Below, piece after piece: positions 31,700 to 43,199 of a DNA stretch of 64,000 bases; the stretch's first letter is position 1, and each line of letters starts with the position of its first letter. The DNA comes from Prorocentrum cordatum (taxonomy: Eukaryota; Sar; Dinophyceae; Prorocentrales; Prorocentraceae), in the NCBI GenBank assembly GCA_963575745.1, contig CAUYUJ010019356.1:1-64000 (forward strand), read 5' to 3'. Under the pieces are notes generated by a model that worked only from the letters and a program-made list of their open reading frames with translations, had not been told where the DNA came from and did no database searches. The position numbers and the translations under genes are program-made.

Positions 31700-33480
31700 C
31701 CCCGACCTCGGCAGAAAGAGATTGTCGGGTTCCACCGGACCTCGAGGGAGTTATTGAGGGTCCATGGGGATCCCCAGGGATGTTTTAGAATGTCTTGCTC
31801 ATTTTCGAAGGATTCGTGGGTGCTCTTGAGGATTCCATTTCGGCTTCCTGAAAGATTCCTGAAGGACGCTTTACCAGAGATTCTGCACGCAGGATTTCTC
31901 AATGATTCCTTATTCATGAGTCGAAGGAGTCCTCACTCAGGAATCCGTGCCAAGTTTTTTGTTCAAGCGACTGGCTCCTTACAACTGGTTCTTTACCAAG
32001 GAGTCCTTCCTAAGGGTCCCTTTTTTAAGCGGGTATTCTTCAGCAAGCGATCTTCAGTTAAGGATTTTCAATATGTGATCTTCAGTTCGGGGTCTTGAGG
32101 GTTCCCGACATCAGAAATATCTCCAGCAAGTTTTTTTGTTCAGGATCTGTACTTAAGGCTTTGCAGTGTGGACTCCTTGCCACGGGCTTCTCGGTTCCAT
32201 AAAAAGGATCCCGGAATGCGGCTTCCTCATTACGGATTCCGTACTGAGGAATCCTCTCGAAGGATTCCCCGTCAAGGAGCCCAATTATGTGTGCTTGAAT
32301 CCGGCTTCTTTAGTAAGGGCTCTTTCGGCAGGATGTTTTGGTAAAGGGTTCGTTCGCCTTTGATAAGCACTTCTGGCCAAGCTTCATTCAGTAAGAATTT
32401 GAAAAGGCGTTGTAGAAATGACCCCGTACAAAGGATTCCCGATTAGCTCACCAATCCGGATTATTCAGTATGGGTTCTGTAGGAAGGAAGTTGTAGTACG
32501 GAATATTTAGTGCGGATTCCGCAGGAAGGGCGTTGTAATACGGATTATGTGGGCAGGATTCCGCAGAAACGATTTCGAACATACGGGTTTCTTAGTGCGG
32601 TTTCTCTCGCACAGATTTTGCCGTAAGGGTATTGTACTTTTGATTATTTGGTAAAGGGTTCCGCAGGAAACATAGTTGACGCAGGGTTCCTTCGCAAAGT
32701 TCTCTTATTAGTTGGAGTCTTCCCGAAGGATTCCGTAACTTTCTTTTGTTTGAGTGCAATACAAAATGATTATTTAGTTGAAGGATTCCTTGCCATGGAT
32801 TATTAATGGCGCATTCGTGAGACAGTTTTCTTATTAAGGGCGTCTTGCGAAGGTTTCCTCCTTCATAATTTTTTGCTAAGAAGTTATTGCTGAGCATTTC
32901 CCAGTGCGTATTCCTTATCCACGAATCATTGCGAAGGATTCCTTACCTGGGATTCAGTCGTGTGCTTCCTCGGGGGAGATTCCGTATGGAGGATTCATTG
33001 ATGCGGATTTCTCGATGAGGGGTCCTCACCAAGGATGCGCAGCGATTTTTGTATTATGGACTCCTTAGTGAAAGGTTCCTTATGAAGGGTTCCTTATTCA
33101 TGATTGTTTGGTGAGGTGTCTGGACTAGGGGTTCTTCAGTAACGGTTCGTCATTCAGGATTTCTGAGTTGCAATTTATTACCAAGGTTTCATTGGGTTGT
33201 TTCCTTATCAAGGATTCCGCATCCATGATCTCTTACAAAGGATTTCGTGCAGACGAACCCAGACTATGGATCCGTCACGAACTAAGCATTCCTTGAGCAG
33301 GGTTCATGGCCAAACTTTTCTCCGTAGAGAGTCCCCTCCAATTTCTCCCGCTTAAGTTCTTACGGCGTTTTTTTTGTTTGCATTATGGATCTCATGTGAA
33401 GGCGTTTTGTTGCTAACGATTCCGCAGTCACGATTTATTAATTGGGGTCGCGTCGTGTCGCGTCGCGGGGGTGCGGGGGG
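31700..33480. repeat. Degenerate GGATTCC-type repeat field, AT-richer than the flanks
   Basis: Over nearly 1.8 kb the motif GGATTC(C), GGGTTCC or GGATTCCG recurs dozens of times, often joined to AGTAAGG, TTAGTA or GCAGGAAGG steps, at irregular spacing of about 12-40 bases. Both strands are rich in stops and no coding trace exists. It ends at a poly-G run (about 33,475-33,487). Confidence 0.7.
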
Positions 33481-33729
33481 GGGGGGGTCGGGTGACGGGA
33501 CTGCATTCCAGATTCATGTTTTATAGAGGAGCCTCATATTGCGACCCGTGCATGGGCACGGGGCCGCCGCAGTCCGTGTTTGTGCTTTGTTGCTGTTGCT
33601 ATTGTTGTTGAAGTTTCATGTCGGAAGAACAATTATTGTTGCTCCCCCCTCTGGGGCACACGGCTTTTTTTCATGTCAAGTGCCCTTGGTTTTTTATCAC
33701 GGAAAGTTTGAGTCTTAGAATTGTGTTGT

Positions 33730-33960
33730 TGGCCCCCAGTTCCCGCATGATACATCTTCACAATTGATTCCCAATTCGCGCTCTCGCGTGGGACTTCTTT
33801 ACAATGTATGCAGGAGTCGCGCTCTCGCGTGGGACTTCTCGCAATTTATTCAGACGCCGCGCCCTCGACACTGAGGAATCACGCTCCCGTTGAGGACTTC
33901 CTCACGATTTATTTGGGAATCGTGCTACCGCTCGAGACTTCCTCGCGGTTCATGCAGGAT
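33730..33960. repeat. Short tandem satellite, unit about 40-60 bp
   Basis: About five units that share GCGCTCTCGCGTGGGACTTC, then CACAATTTATT or a variant. Unit starts near 33,790, 33,830, 33,892 and 33,934. Later units are more diverged. Confidence 0.65.
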
Positions 33961-34297
33961 GCACGCTTCAGCAACCCGCCTGCTCGACCTGGCCGCCAGT
34001 GCCTGCATTCCGACCCGCCCGGTCTATCCGCCCGATTTGCCCGTCTGTTTTTGCAACGTCTTTTCTGTTCTAGCTCCCCTCGTGCTACTCTCTTTTGTGC
34101 TCCGCCCTCCTCCTTCCCCCTTGTGCCTTCCTTCCATCCGTCTTCTTTTCCTTCCCAGGGATTGCACGAACTACACGTTGCAGATAAGAAATATTTACGT
34201 ATACTTCCGAGGGGGTACGATCGAAAACGAAGAGGGCGGCTATCGAGTTTGGGATATACGAGTTGAATGGCACGCAATTAGATAAGAGCGAACAGTC

Positions 34298-34440
34298 TTA
34301 AACTGTTTGTGGTTGTTGTTGTTGTTGCTGTTGTTGTCGTCCTCGCTTGCGACGCCCTCCTCGACCCATCCGGCGACCCACCCCACGACCCACCCGGCGA
34401 CCCTCCCGCGACCCACCGCGACCCACATTGCTTTCGGCGC
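34298..34440. repeat. GTTGTT tract and CCCACCCGGCGAC steps
   Basis: 34,300-34,340 is a TTGTTG microsatellite. 34,370-34,430 repeats CGACCCACC at 12-18 base spacing. No gene. Confidence 0.6.
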
Positions 34441-34559
34441 CTGCTGCGGGCTCGTTGTGCAACTTGCAAATTTTGGGTCCCTGCGGCGGGCATTTGTAGA
34501 GCCTCGCAGGCTGCCGACGTCCCCGCCGCCCCCTCTTATCCGCAACTGCGGGGTGCTAC

Positions 34560-34915
34560 ATTATGCTCTACTTGCCATGTGGCGAGGCAGTGGGGCGGAC
34601 ACAATACTATCCGACTCCATTCGTCACGTGGCAGCGCAGAGGGGCAGAAAACGTATTGCTTCACTTCACATGTCACTTGGCAGCCCATGGGGCGGAAACA
34701 CATAGTATCCTGCATCTTGCTCCACGAGTCACGTGCCATCGCAGAGGGAGCGGATCGAAGACTATGTCGCTTACTCGTCGTAGGACAATGCAGGGGCGCG
34801 GAAAGACCACTACTCTACTCCACTCGTCACGTGGCGCGCAGAAGGGGTGGAACCAAACTGTATCCTGCTCTATCCGTGACGTGCAGCAGCGCAGCCTGGG
34901 GCGGAAACGTACCGT
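34560..34915. repeat. Tandem satellite with GTCACGTGGC, unit about 50-57 bp
   Basis: Seven diverged units share CTCCACTCGTCACGTGGC, then GCGCAGAGGGGCGGAAAC and TACTGTATCCTG-like text. Unit marks lie near 34,574, 34,623, 34,672, 34,729, 34,777, 34,826 and 34,886. CACGTG survives in three of them and is mutated in the others. Confidence 0.75.
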
Positions 34916-34919
34916 TCAA

Positions 34920-36000
34920 ATGCATGCGCGAACGCCCGCATGCCCGCGCGCCAGCGCCTTCCCGCTCGCCCGCGCGCCCGCCCGCCCGCAGTGGCCCCGG
35001 GGTTCAGGAGAGGAGGGCTAGGATGGTCGAGAGGAGGGCTTAGATTTTGCACCATCTGGTCTTGTGATTTCGCCCCCCGTGTCGGCGACGATCACGTGCT
35101 CATCAAGGGTATCCGCAGCTCGGTTGGTTTTGCTGCGTCGTAGTCGGCTGCGTCGCAGTCGATTCGCTTCGGCCATCTGCTGTGTCGTTGCTGCGCCGCC
35201 GCGCCCTTATAGCCTGCCTGCGCCCTGTCGGCTTGGGATGGTTTCGGTCTCGTTGTCGGTTCGTACGATTTTTGTTCGTGCTGTCGCTGTAGACGGCCTC
35301 GTATCGGCGTTACCCCAACATACTAAAACTATGTGTGCGCCGCCCTCCGTGGAAGACGCGCGCGCCAAGAACTCTTTTAGCGATACACTACAAGACGGCC
35401 GTACTATATGTTCGGGTCGTACGCGCGCCCCCTTGTGCGTCCAACGCGCACTCGTCGCGAGGGCCCACCTGGGGGACCACGGCTCGCCCGCGCCATGACC
35501 GCCGGCGTGCGCGCCAGGGATCCTCGCAATGGTGTCCCCGGTCCCTCAGATGCGCTTCGACGACCACGATGACTTCAGCTCCGGGCAGCCGTCCCCGGAC
35601 TGCTCCCGCCGGGGCCCTGCGTGGAAGTGGGCAGGTGGAGGGAGGCTTTTTCGACAGCTTTGGCCCGCAGGTCCGGCTTCGGGCCCTGGGGCAGTCAGAC
35701 GTCGATCCGTGGTGGGAAGTCGACGAGCATGGGTCCCGGGAGGGGTCGGTGGATCCATTTTGAGCGGGGGAGGGCGAGGGGGGGAGGACAAAAATTGTGC
35801 GCTCGCTCCATAGTTGACTTCGTGCTGGTCCTCTCTATTCGCACAGTCGAATGTCGAAGAATGCATGGATCCCGAAAGGGTAACTTTGTGCTGAGACGTG
35901 GCTAACGGTAAAGCGGGAACACCACTTTTGGTTAAGCAGTAGTCCGCCCTGCTGGCGGAAAGCCGTGGGGGGGGCACTGGGGGGTCCCAACCCGTCCCCC
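34920..36000. other. No recognisable gene
   Basis: GC-rich text with GCCCGC steps at 34,925-35,000. Open frames at 35,335-35,813 have no domain pattern or start context that I can support. Confidence 0.6.
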
Positions 36001-36152
36001 CTCCCCTCGAAAACGGGGGGGGTCACTACCGGTTCGAACCCCTCCCCCCCCCCCCCCCCAGTCCATCATGAACAGGGAGGGGGTCACTACCGGTTCGAAT
36101 CCCCCCCCTCGAAAACCGGGGGGGGGTCACTACCTGTTCGAACCCCCTTCTC
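36001..36152. repeat. GGTCACTACCGGTTCGAAC units, left block
   Basis: Three or four units of GGGGGTCACTACCGGTTCGA followed by ACCCC and poly-C, separated by TCGAAAACCGGGG. Each unit holds the palindrome GGTTCGAACC. The same unit appears inverted at 37,055-37,290. Confidence 0.8.
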
Positions 36153-36189
36153 CCTTCGCCGCCGGCAAACGACGATTCCCGCTCGTCGA

Positions 36190-37010
36190 GACAGTTGGAC
36201 AATGGTGGGGATACTGGGACAGTGGTGGGAACGGTGGTGGTGGGGACAGTGGTGCGGGGACAGTGGGACAGTGCTGCGGACAGTGGTGGGGACGGTGGTG
36301 GTGGGGACAGTGGTGAGGGGACAGCGGGACAGTGGTGGGGACAGTCAGACAGTGATGGGGATGGTAGTGGTGGGGACTGTGGTGAAGGCGGCGGTGAGGA
36401 CAGTGGTGGGACAGTAGTACAGTGGGGAGAGTGGTGGGGACAGTGGGGCAAGTGGGACAGTGGTGGGGACAGTGGGCACGGTGGGACAGCACAGTGGGAC
36501 AGCGGCGGGGACAGTGGGACAGTGGTGGGTACAGTGGGGACAGTGGGACAGTGGTGGGGACCGTGGGGAAAGTGGTGAGAGTGGGACCGTGGTGGGACAA
36601 TGGTGGGGAGAGTGGGGACAGTGAGGAGACAGTGGGACAGTGGTGGGGGCAGTGGTGGTGGGGACAGTGGTGAGGGCGGTGGCGAGGACGGCGGTGGGAC
36701 AATGGGACAGAGGTGCAGTGGGGGCAGTGGTGGGGACTGGGGACAGTGGTGGGAACAGTGGGACAGCTCAGTGGGACAGCGGCGGGGACAGTGGGACAGT
36801 GGGGATGGGACAGTGGTTGGGGCCGTGGGGAAAGTGGGGAGAGTGGGACCGTGGTGGGATCTGTGATGGGGACAGTGGGGACAGTGCGCCCGTGGTGGAG
36901 GCACTGGTGGGGATAGTGGGGACGGTGGTGTGAACAGTGGGGACTGGTGGTGAGGACTGGTGCTGGGGACAGCAGTGGGGGATGTGGTGTGGACGGTGGT
37001 AGGGACCTGG
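36190..37010. repeat. GGGACAGTGGTG minisatellite
   Basis: About 820 bases built from GGGACAGTGGTGGGGACAGT (12- and 6-base steps), G-rich on the plus strand. It lies between inverted GGTTCGAACC blocks. Gly/Trp/Asp/Ser and Pro/Ser/His/Cys frames on the two strands are repeat artefacts. Confidence 0.9.
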
Positions 37011-37054
37011 GAGTCGTTTGCCGGTGGTGAGCGTGGGTGGGGGGCCCCGGGGGG

Positions 37055-37290
37055 GGGGAGGAGGCTCGAACCGGTAGTGACCCCCCGCGGTTTTCTGGAA
37101 GGGAGGGGGTGTTCGAACCGGTAGTGACCATCCTCCGGTTTTCTGGAGGGGGGGTTCGAACCGGTAGTGACCCCCCTGGTTTTGTGGGGGGTGGGGGGGG
37201 GAGGGGTTCGAGCCGGTAGTGACCCCTCCCGGTTTACCGGAGGGGGGGGGTATCGAACCAGTAGTGACCCCCACCGGTTTTTTGGAGGGA
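37055..37290. repeat. GGTTCGAACCGGTAGTGACC units, right inverted block
   Basis: Five units of GGTTCGAACCGGTAGTGACC followed by CCC and GGTTTTCTGGA-like text, the reverse complement of the left block. Poly-G runs follow to about 37,380. Confidence 0.8.
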
Positions 37291-37744
37291 GGGGGGGTAG
37301 GGGGTTAGGGCGGACGGGGGTTTTGCCTGGGGGAAGGGGGGGGGTCCAGCAGGGGGGGGGATTTTCGGAGGAGGGGGGTGCCCGGGCTCCGGAGGAAGAG
37401 GGGGAAATTTTCATAGTAAAGCGGCGGTGGATCACGCTCTCTCAATTCTTCACATGTGACATACGCTTCAACGGGAGCTTCATTCTTACTGGGGCAAGAC
37501 TAGTGCCAGCGCTGCGGCGTCGAGAGCGTCGTTCCATTAGGCAGAAACTATAGAATTTCTGAAACGTGGCAAACGCTAAAACGGGATCGAATCGAAGCAG
37601 CCATACGCAAAACGCGCGTGGGCAAGACAATTGGCGAGCGCGCGAGCAACGCCAAACGCGTTAGCTGGCGGACAGAAGGCGCCAAAAGCGCGGCAAGGCA
37701 GACAGCGACGACGCGCCAAATGCGCGCCGGGAGGACGAGGGGAG

Positions 37745-38571
37745 GAGGGAGATGACGATGATGTGTATTTCAGCCAGGGCGCACAGGAAAATCAGCTCTC
37801 ATTCAAAATGTTTCTCTTCTGTGTTACTGGCGCTCTTTACAACATTGAACACGAACGATCTCCAACGTATCGGGTCTGCGACTGCTGCCACGAAAGACTC
37901 CACGGCCTCGAAGTGGGGTCTCACAAGTTTATGCAATTCGGCCGCCCACTTCTGTTTGGTCCGATCCCGCTTGCGCTCGCAGGCCCACGCCCGGTGTCCG
38001 GCTGGAACGTTGGCTTCCGCCGCAAAACATGATCGTTGGGATACCGACTAATTTTCCCAAACAGTATAGACTGTTGTTTCAACAGTTGGGAACTGTACGG
38101 CGATTGTTAGCTTTTTCCCAAAACGCATTTGTTGGAGACTCTGGAGATGAATGCCGGAGGTATGTGCAAGGTTTGTCTGAAACATTTGGCCCTGAATCCG
38201 TCCAACCGCTTCCTGTCGGCTCTGGTGAGCCACGCGGAACTGAGGGAGTACATGACCTTACTAGTGATCATCGCGTCGAAGATTCGCAGCTTTCTCTTGG
38301 CACCGATCGAAGTGCGCTTCCAAACCTTACAGTACCTGGAGAACTCACCCCACGCCGCCCCCAATCTTCGATTGAACTCCCCGGATATTCTGCCAGCGTT
38401 GCTAATTGTAGCTCCCAGGTAGACAAGACGTTCTTTTGGCTGTGTGAGTGCTCCAGAAGGCGAGTATAACTCTATGTCGTTCTGCACATGTAGCACTTGG
38501 AAGTTGTCCCAAGGTAATTCCATGCCCGCCTTTCCTCTGGAAGTGGCGATTGCGTTCAGCAGCTCCTGCAT
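37745..38571 (-). pseudogene. Element D: C-terminal region after RT
   Basis: The minus frame 38,571-38,107 reads KERLVYLGATISNAGRISGE, then EFSRYCKVWKRTSIGAKRKL and RKRLDGFRAKCFRQTLHIPP with SRVSNKCVL, the standard stretch after the thumb of this LINE group. In a further frame ERKRDRTKQKWAAELHKLVR then FVAAVADPIRWRSFVFNVV (about 37,980-37,820) matches its last part, the R-x-R-x3-W block. The end lies near 37,750, followed on the plus map by GAC/GAG-rich text. Function of this region is unknown. Confidence 0.75.
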
Positions 38572-39412
38572 GTACCCTTGGTGTTGTCCAAAGGTAAGAG
38601 CGTCGTCCGCATGCAGTAAGACCTATACATTTCCAGGTTCAAACACTGTCTTGGCCTGGTCGCTCAACGTCGCGGTTGCGTCTTGTATTATCACTGTCAT
38701 TGTTGCGCGATGCCAGATCTCTGCCGCCTCTCGCGCGACCTCTGACCCCCATCGGCCACGCAGAAGCTCCTGTTGGTATACATGCTCTTGATTATTGGGA
38801 GAAGCCGAGCAGGGAGCCCAAACCTCTGCAGCAATACAAACATAGCTTCCACATTAATCGAATCGAATGCTTTTTTCCAGTCTAGCGCAACGAAAGTGGT
38901 CCCTGCAGTTTCCCCGGCGTTTGCCAATTCGATGTACCTGCGGACCACGTGGATAGCGTCTGTCGTGCCCCGTCCTCGGCAGAGACCGAATTGAGTAGCA
39001 GCAAGCCAGTCTTCTGCCCCAGCGTCCTGAAGTCGCCGCAATAGCAAATTTGCCACCACTTTGTACGCTACACACAATAAGCTGATCGGTCTGTAGTTGT
39101 CGCAGATGTGCACAGGCCCTTTGTTTTTGTAAATCGCATTCACAAAATAATGTCGCCAGGCTTGCGGGGCCGACTCTTCTAGCCAGCATGCGTTGCATAA
39201 TTTTGTGAGCCACTGTAGCCCCCCAGGCGTTTGGGCCACTGCTTTCCAATACTCCGCTGGGATACCGTCCGGGCCGCTTGCCTTGCCCCATTTCAATGTT
39301 TGCACAGTTTTTCCAACTTCATGAACAGAGAACTCCACGTCGTTCACGTGTGATGTTATCTCCGCAGGCCGTACTTTCCATTGAACTTTTTCAAGAATTT
39401 TGCTAAAACGGG
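38572..39412 (-). pseudogene. Element D: reverse transcriptase lacking block 4
   Basis: Minus-strand text: EFSVHEVGKTVQTLKWGKAS then GPDGIPAEYWK (about 39,330-39,240), HICDNYRPISLLCVAYKVVA (about 39,115-39,055), TQFGLCRGRGTTDAIHVVRR (about 39,000-38,940) and TFVALDWKKAFDSINVEAMF (about 38,910-38,850), with the catalytic Asp. After RQRSGI the QGCPLSP block is absent and the frame breaks. MTVIIQDATATLSDQ follows in another frame, then an in-frame TAG and LLHADDALTFGQ (about 38,625-38,590), where the usual Tyr/Phe of the xADD motif is His. The copy was damaged by a short deletion plus later point changes. Confidence 0.85.
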
Positions 39413-39584
39413 GTCACCACTTGTATTGATGCAGTAGTAGGGCCAGCCCGACAGCGAGAGCTTGGTTCCGTTGGACGGGGATTCAGTGCAAATCATTAAT
39501 GTGGCCACGCTGCAGCCTGAGCACACTATTGCCTTACAGCTGGTGCCGCCGACCCTGCATGGCGGCGACAACCACGACCACAAC
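39413..39584. other. Unassigned spacer between element D and a CTTGGGG array
   Basis: About 170 bases with short open frames and no recognised motif. The junction near 39,412 is where homology to the LINE linker ends. Confidence 0.4.
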
Positions 39585-40235
39585 GCCGAAGCTCTCGGGG
39601 GCCTCCTGGGGGTAGTTTGGAGGCCTCTTGGGAAGCTCCTTGTGGCCGCTTCGGAGCCTCGTGGAGGTCTCTTGGGGCTTCCTGGGGGTCTCTTGGGGGC
39701 CTCTTGGGGCTTCTTGGGGGGCTTCTCAGGGGCCTCTGGGGGTCTCCTGAGAGCTTCTCAAGCCCAGGGCTCGAAATGTCCGTTCGGGTCCCCCGTCTGG
39801 GCTCACTCTTACAAACGTCTTGGGAGCCTCTTCGATTGTCTTGGAGGCCTCTCGGATGGTCTTGGGGCCCGGTCGTTTTGGGGCTCTCTTGGACCCCTCT
39901 TGGGCCATTTTGGTGCAGTCTTAGGGGCCTCTTGGCATGTCTTGGAGCGTCGGGAAGCTGACAAGGCGAGAATGCCGAAATCTTTCAAAAAGCTAAGGGA
40001 AATCGATGATTCTTGTTCCTTGGTGCACTTTTTGAAGTCCTCTTGGAGACCCCTTGGGACGTTTTGGAAACCTTTTGAGCCGTCTGGAGGCTACTTTGGC
40101 GACTTGGACCGATACTTCGGCGATTCGGGGCCCGGACCGTCACGGGGGCATCTTGGGGCATTTTTGCAGCGTCTTGGGGCTCCCCCGAACCGCCCTGGGG
40201 GCAGTCGTATCTGACCCGGAACTTCCCCGGGACTT
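39585..40235 (+). repeat. CTTGGGG array with AT-rich cassette
   Basis: CTCTTGGGGGCCTC-type units. Near 39,950-40,020 lies the family's inner cassette (GGCGAGAATGCCGAAATC, then AAGCTAAGGGAAATCGATGA). No end module is seen at either side. Open frames are repeat artefacts. Confidence 0.75.
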
Positions 40236-40584
40236 CCTTGGGACTTCCCCGGGACGCCCCCCCCGGCGGGAAAGGGATCTAAGGGAAGGGGCTTCCGTTC
40301 GACTCCACTACAACGTTGCTCAATTTCGCTGTGGCTGGCGCGCTCGACGACGACAACGACCACGACGACGACGACGACAGGTCAAACGGAACAGCCTCTT
40401 CCACACGCCGACAGGGTCGGCGAATTGTACAGGGCAGGGAACGGTTTGAGCTACCCGGTGTGCAACATAACGATATGCGGGATAGGCGGAGGAGATCAAA
40501 GACAGTAGCAGGGGAGAGGAGATGATTGTTCTCTTCGAGTAACGCGGAGGAGGGCGAGATGATGAAGACAGCTTTATGTTTTTC

Positions 40585-41153
40585 TAGGGGCTCCTCCTTG
40601 GAGCCCTCTTTGGGCCGTTTTGGCAGCCTTTGTGGCTCTGAAGGGTCCTCTTGGGGCGCTCTTGGGGGGTTCTTGATTTCGGCTTGTAAGAGACCTCAAA
40701 GTTATCTTCCGTGGCCCTGTTTGGGTGTTTCTGTGGCGCTCTTGAGCGCTCTTGGGGTCCTCTTGGCCTCCTCTTTGGGCTCTCTTGGGCGGCCTTGGAG
40801 CCATCTGGATGCATCAAACGCGCGTCGGAGGCGAAATGGCGAGACGGACAGCGCCATGGATTTTCATTGGATTTTGGCCCCTCGGGGGGCGTCCTTGAGA
40901 GGATCCGTGGACACCTTGGTGTATTCGGGCATGTTGGAGGCTGTCTTGAGCCATGTTGGGTCATCTTGTGTGATCGTGTATGCCATCTTGGGCTACCTGA
41001 GCCCGTTTTGAAGCCAGCTTGGGCCATCTTGGACGCTCCAACCTCTCGCGGTCCCCCCCCTCCAGACCCAGGGAAAGGAACACGGGGAGGGGAAGAAGGG
41101 GCTTGGAAAGACGAGCTGCCTAAGCCGCCTACGTCCTAAAGGGCTGGCGGCAC
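40585..41153 (+). repeat. CTTGGGG array ending in a diverged right-end module
   Basis: CTCTTGGGGC-type units end in a module (41,029-41,153) with CCTACGTCCTAAAGGGCTGG, a diverged form of the family terminus. The hairpin is lost in this copy. Confidence 0.7.
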
Positions 41154-42620
41154 TGTACTCCGACGCTGATCTTGGCCAGGCAAGATCCTCCGCCCAGGAT
41201 CGGCTCATGCGGCCTCCCGACCAGGCTGGGGGAGGAGTGCGTGCCGATCCTGCCCAGGGTCTGCCTTGGATGCGATCGGTCGACACGTCTGCGGAGGTCC
41301 CCTGGAGGCCTCCAGATACCCCCCCGAGGCCGCAGAATTGGCGAACATCGTCCGCAAACCCTGATCCCGGATCCTCGATCCTCGGTCTTGCTCCTTAGGG
41401 CCTGGATGGCGGTACGACTGGTTCGCGCCGCGTCGACGCGGCGGCGATCACAGCGGCGATCACAGCGCGGGCGTTCAATGTTGATTACCGCCAGTGCCCC
41501 AGCATCGGCCGATGACTGGAGTGTTTGTGGCAAATCCCCCACCGTGCCAGTGAAGCACTACTGGAAGGTGGGCCCATTTAGAAGACTCACGGAAGCCCTA
41601 CCCGACAGCATTTGGCATTCTACCACGCTTCAAAGTGCCAGGGCGTACCGTAGTGGATCGGAGCGATTTGCGCTGTCGGAAATCTGCAATCGTTCATGAA
41701 TCACCGTGGTGTCAAATACCAACGCGCAAGTCATCAGTGTTCAATGTGCAGTGTTCTGTGTTCAATGGTAATGGTGTCAGACAACATGCAGTGCCAATGC
41801 TCAATGTTCAAGGTTTAATAGACCAACACGCTCGTCATCGCGACGCGAACCTGCCCTGTGCTCTGATCCTGGGTTCAGGATGGGCGGCCAGCTGGGATCG
41901 TTCCTTGAGGGAAGAAAAGCGATGACCATGACCAAGACGTCGCGGGATTTTGTCGATGAAGACCTTGGTCATGGTCCAGGCCCGCCGTCGCCGATCCCAG
42001 AGGATGATCGACGATCCAAGATGCACAGTGACCAGGATCGACCGTCCTTTCCGCGTTTATTCTCGGCCATGGTCTTTGTTTCCTTTCCATCCAGTTCGGG
42101 CGGGCCGGTGCTCGTTGGCGCCCTTCAGGACTACGCCGCTGGGGGGACGCTGCTGGACTCGGGCATCCTCGGCCCGCGCCCGCCCGCGCTCGCCCGCCCA
42201 TGTCGCTCCGATCGATCATGTTAATATCGGCTCAAGCCTGCTCGATCGGATTCGAGTTCGGTGCTCCGACGATCCGATACGGCTTGATGCTCGCATGGCG
42301 TTGTTGTGCGTCCTGGCGCAGCCGATCCGATTCGCTTCCGGCTTCGTGCTGGTGGCTCCCGATCCGATACACGTCCCGACCCGATGCGATCCGACGCTCC
42401 GATTCTGGCCGCTCCTAGAGGTGGCCCTGGCTGGAGGTGGCCGCAGCTTTCCCAGGGAGACCCATGGGGGCCCCGGGTGGCCCTCGGAGCCCTCGCGAGG
42501 CCCGCGGGGGGCCCCCAAGCTGGTGACGAGAGCCGAGGGCACACCCGGGCCTGGGCCGACTCTGGCAGCCTTCTTGATCCAACCCTCCCTTGGGTGGTTT
42601 TTCATTTTGCGTAGAAGGGT
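41154..42620. other. No recognisable gene
   Basis: GC-rich text with GATCCGAT and CGATCC steps at 42,240-42,400 and TTCAATG steps at 41,480-41,820. It holds the perfect inverted repeat listed separately. No coding trace. Confidence 0.65.
41924..41976. repeat. Perfect 13-bp inverted repeat
   Basis: GACCATGACCAAG (41,924-41,936) and its exact reverse complement CTTGGTCATGGTC (41,964-41,976) flank a 27-base loop. It could fold into a hairpin in RNA. No T-run or gene context suggests a function. Confidence 0.8.
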
Positions 42621-42915
42621 GGGGTGCCAACTCTCTTCTCCTCCTCCTCGCCCCCCCCCCCCCCTTCCACTCTCCTCTCGGTTTCTCCTCTCGCATCCCT
42701 TCCGTGGGCTGCGAAATGTGAACCTGTCGCCACTTTCGAGGGCTGGTGGGGGAGCCCGCACAGTGGTGCCCCACGCAGACCCAAACAGGACCTCGCCATC
42801 CCTGCGGGGCTGCGAAGTGTGATCGTCACCACTTTCGAGGACTGCTGAGGGAGCCGGCACAGTGGAGCCCCACGCAGATCCCAACCCTCCTGAGTTGGAT
42901 TCTCGTTTTGAATGA
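42580..42915. repeat. Diverged tandem duplication, unit about 85-100 bp
   Basis: GGGGGAGCCCGCACAGTGGT and CCCCACGCAGACCC near 42,747 recur as GAGGGAGCCGGCACAGTGGA and CCCCACGCAGATCC near 42,846; CACTTTCGAGG precedes both. A poly-C run (42,651-42,664) lies upstream. Confidence 0.65.
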
Positions 42916-43199
42916 AGGGGGCGAGCGAAAAAAAAGCGATGAACCCCAGGGCCCCCAAAATGAATGAGTGGGGCAGACTAACAAAATTGAGCCGCGGGAA
43001 ATTGATGTTTTCATCGTCTGCCCCATCGGCATTGGTCTGTCGTCGCGCCGGAACCGATTTTATATTCGTCCCCTTGCGCTCGCTTGACCATCCGCGGCGG
43101 CGGGGGGGATTGCGGAGAGAGGAGGGATGGGGGTAGGTAAGGGAGGGCGCTGTCGAAGAGGTGGAACGCAGCAGACGCAGCGCGCGCACTGTCGCACGT

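Larger units (their letters stand above)
37745..39412 (-). mobile_element. Non-LTR retroelement D, 5' truncated, fourth lineage
   Basis: Read on the minus strand from about 39,412: end of the EN-RT linker, a well-kept reverse transcriptase, and a C-terminal region to about 37,750. The motif text (YRPISLLCVAYKVVANLL) is that of a widespread LINE group and is different from A, B, C and E. The 5' part is missing, as is usual for LINE insertions. One block of RT is deleted and frames change three times. Confidence 0.85.

Noticed and set aside
35335-35813. Overlapping plus-strand frames as a gene
   Set aside because: No domain, no start context and two frames equally open; composition explains them.
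36001-36152. GGTTCGAATCC as a tRNA T-arm or B box
   Set aside because: No acceptor, D or anticodon arm can be found at the right distance; the motif is part of a palindromic repeat unit.
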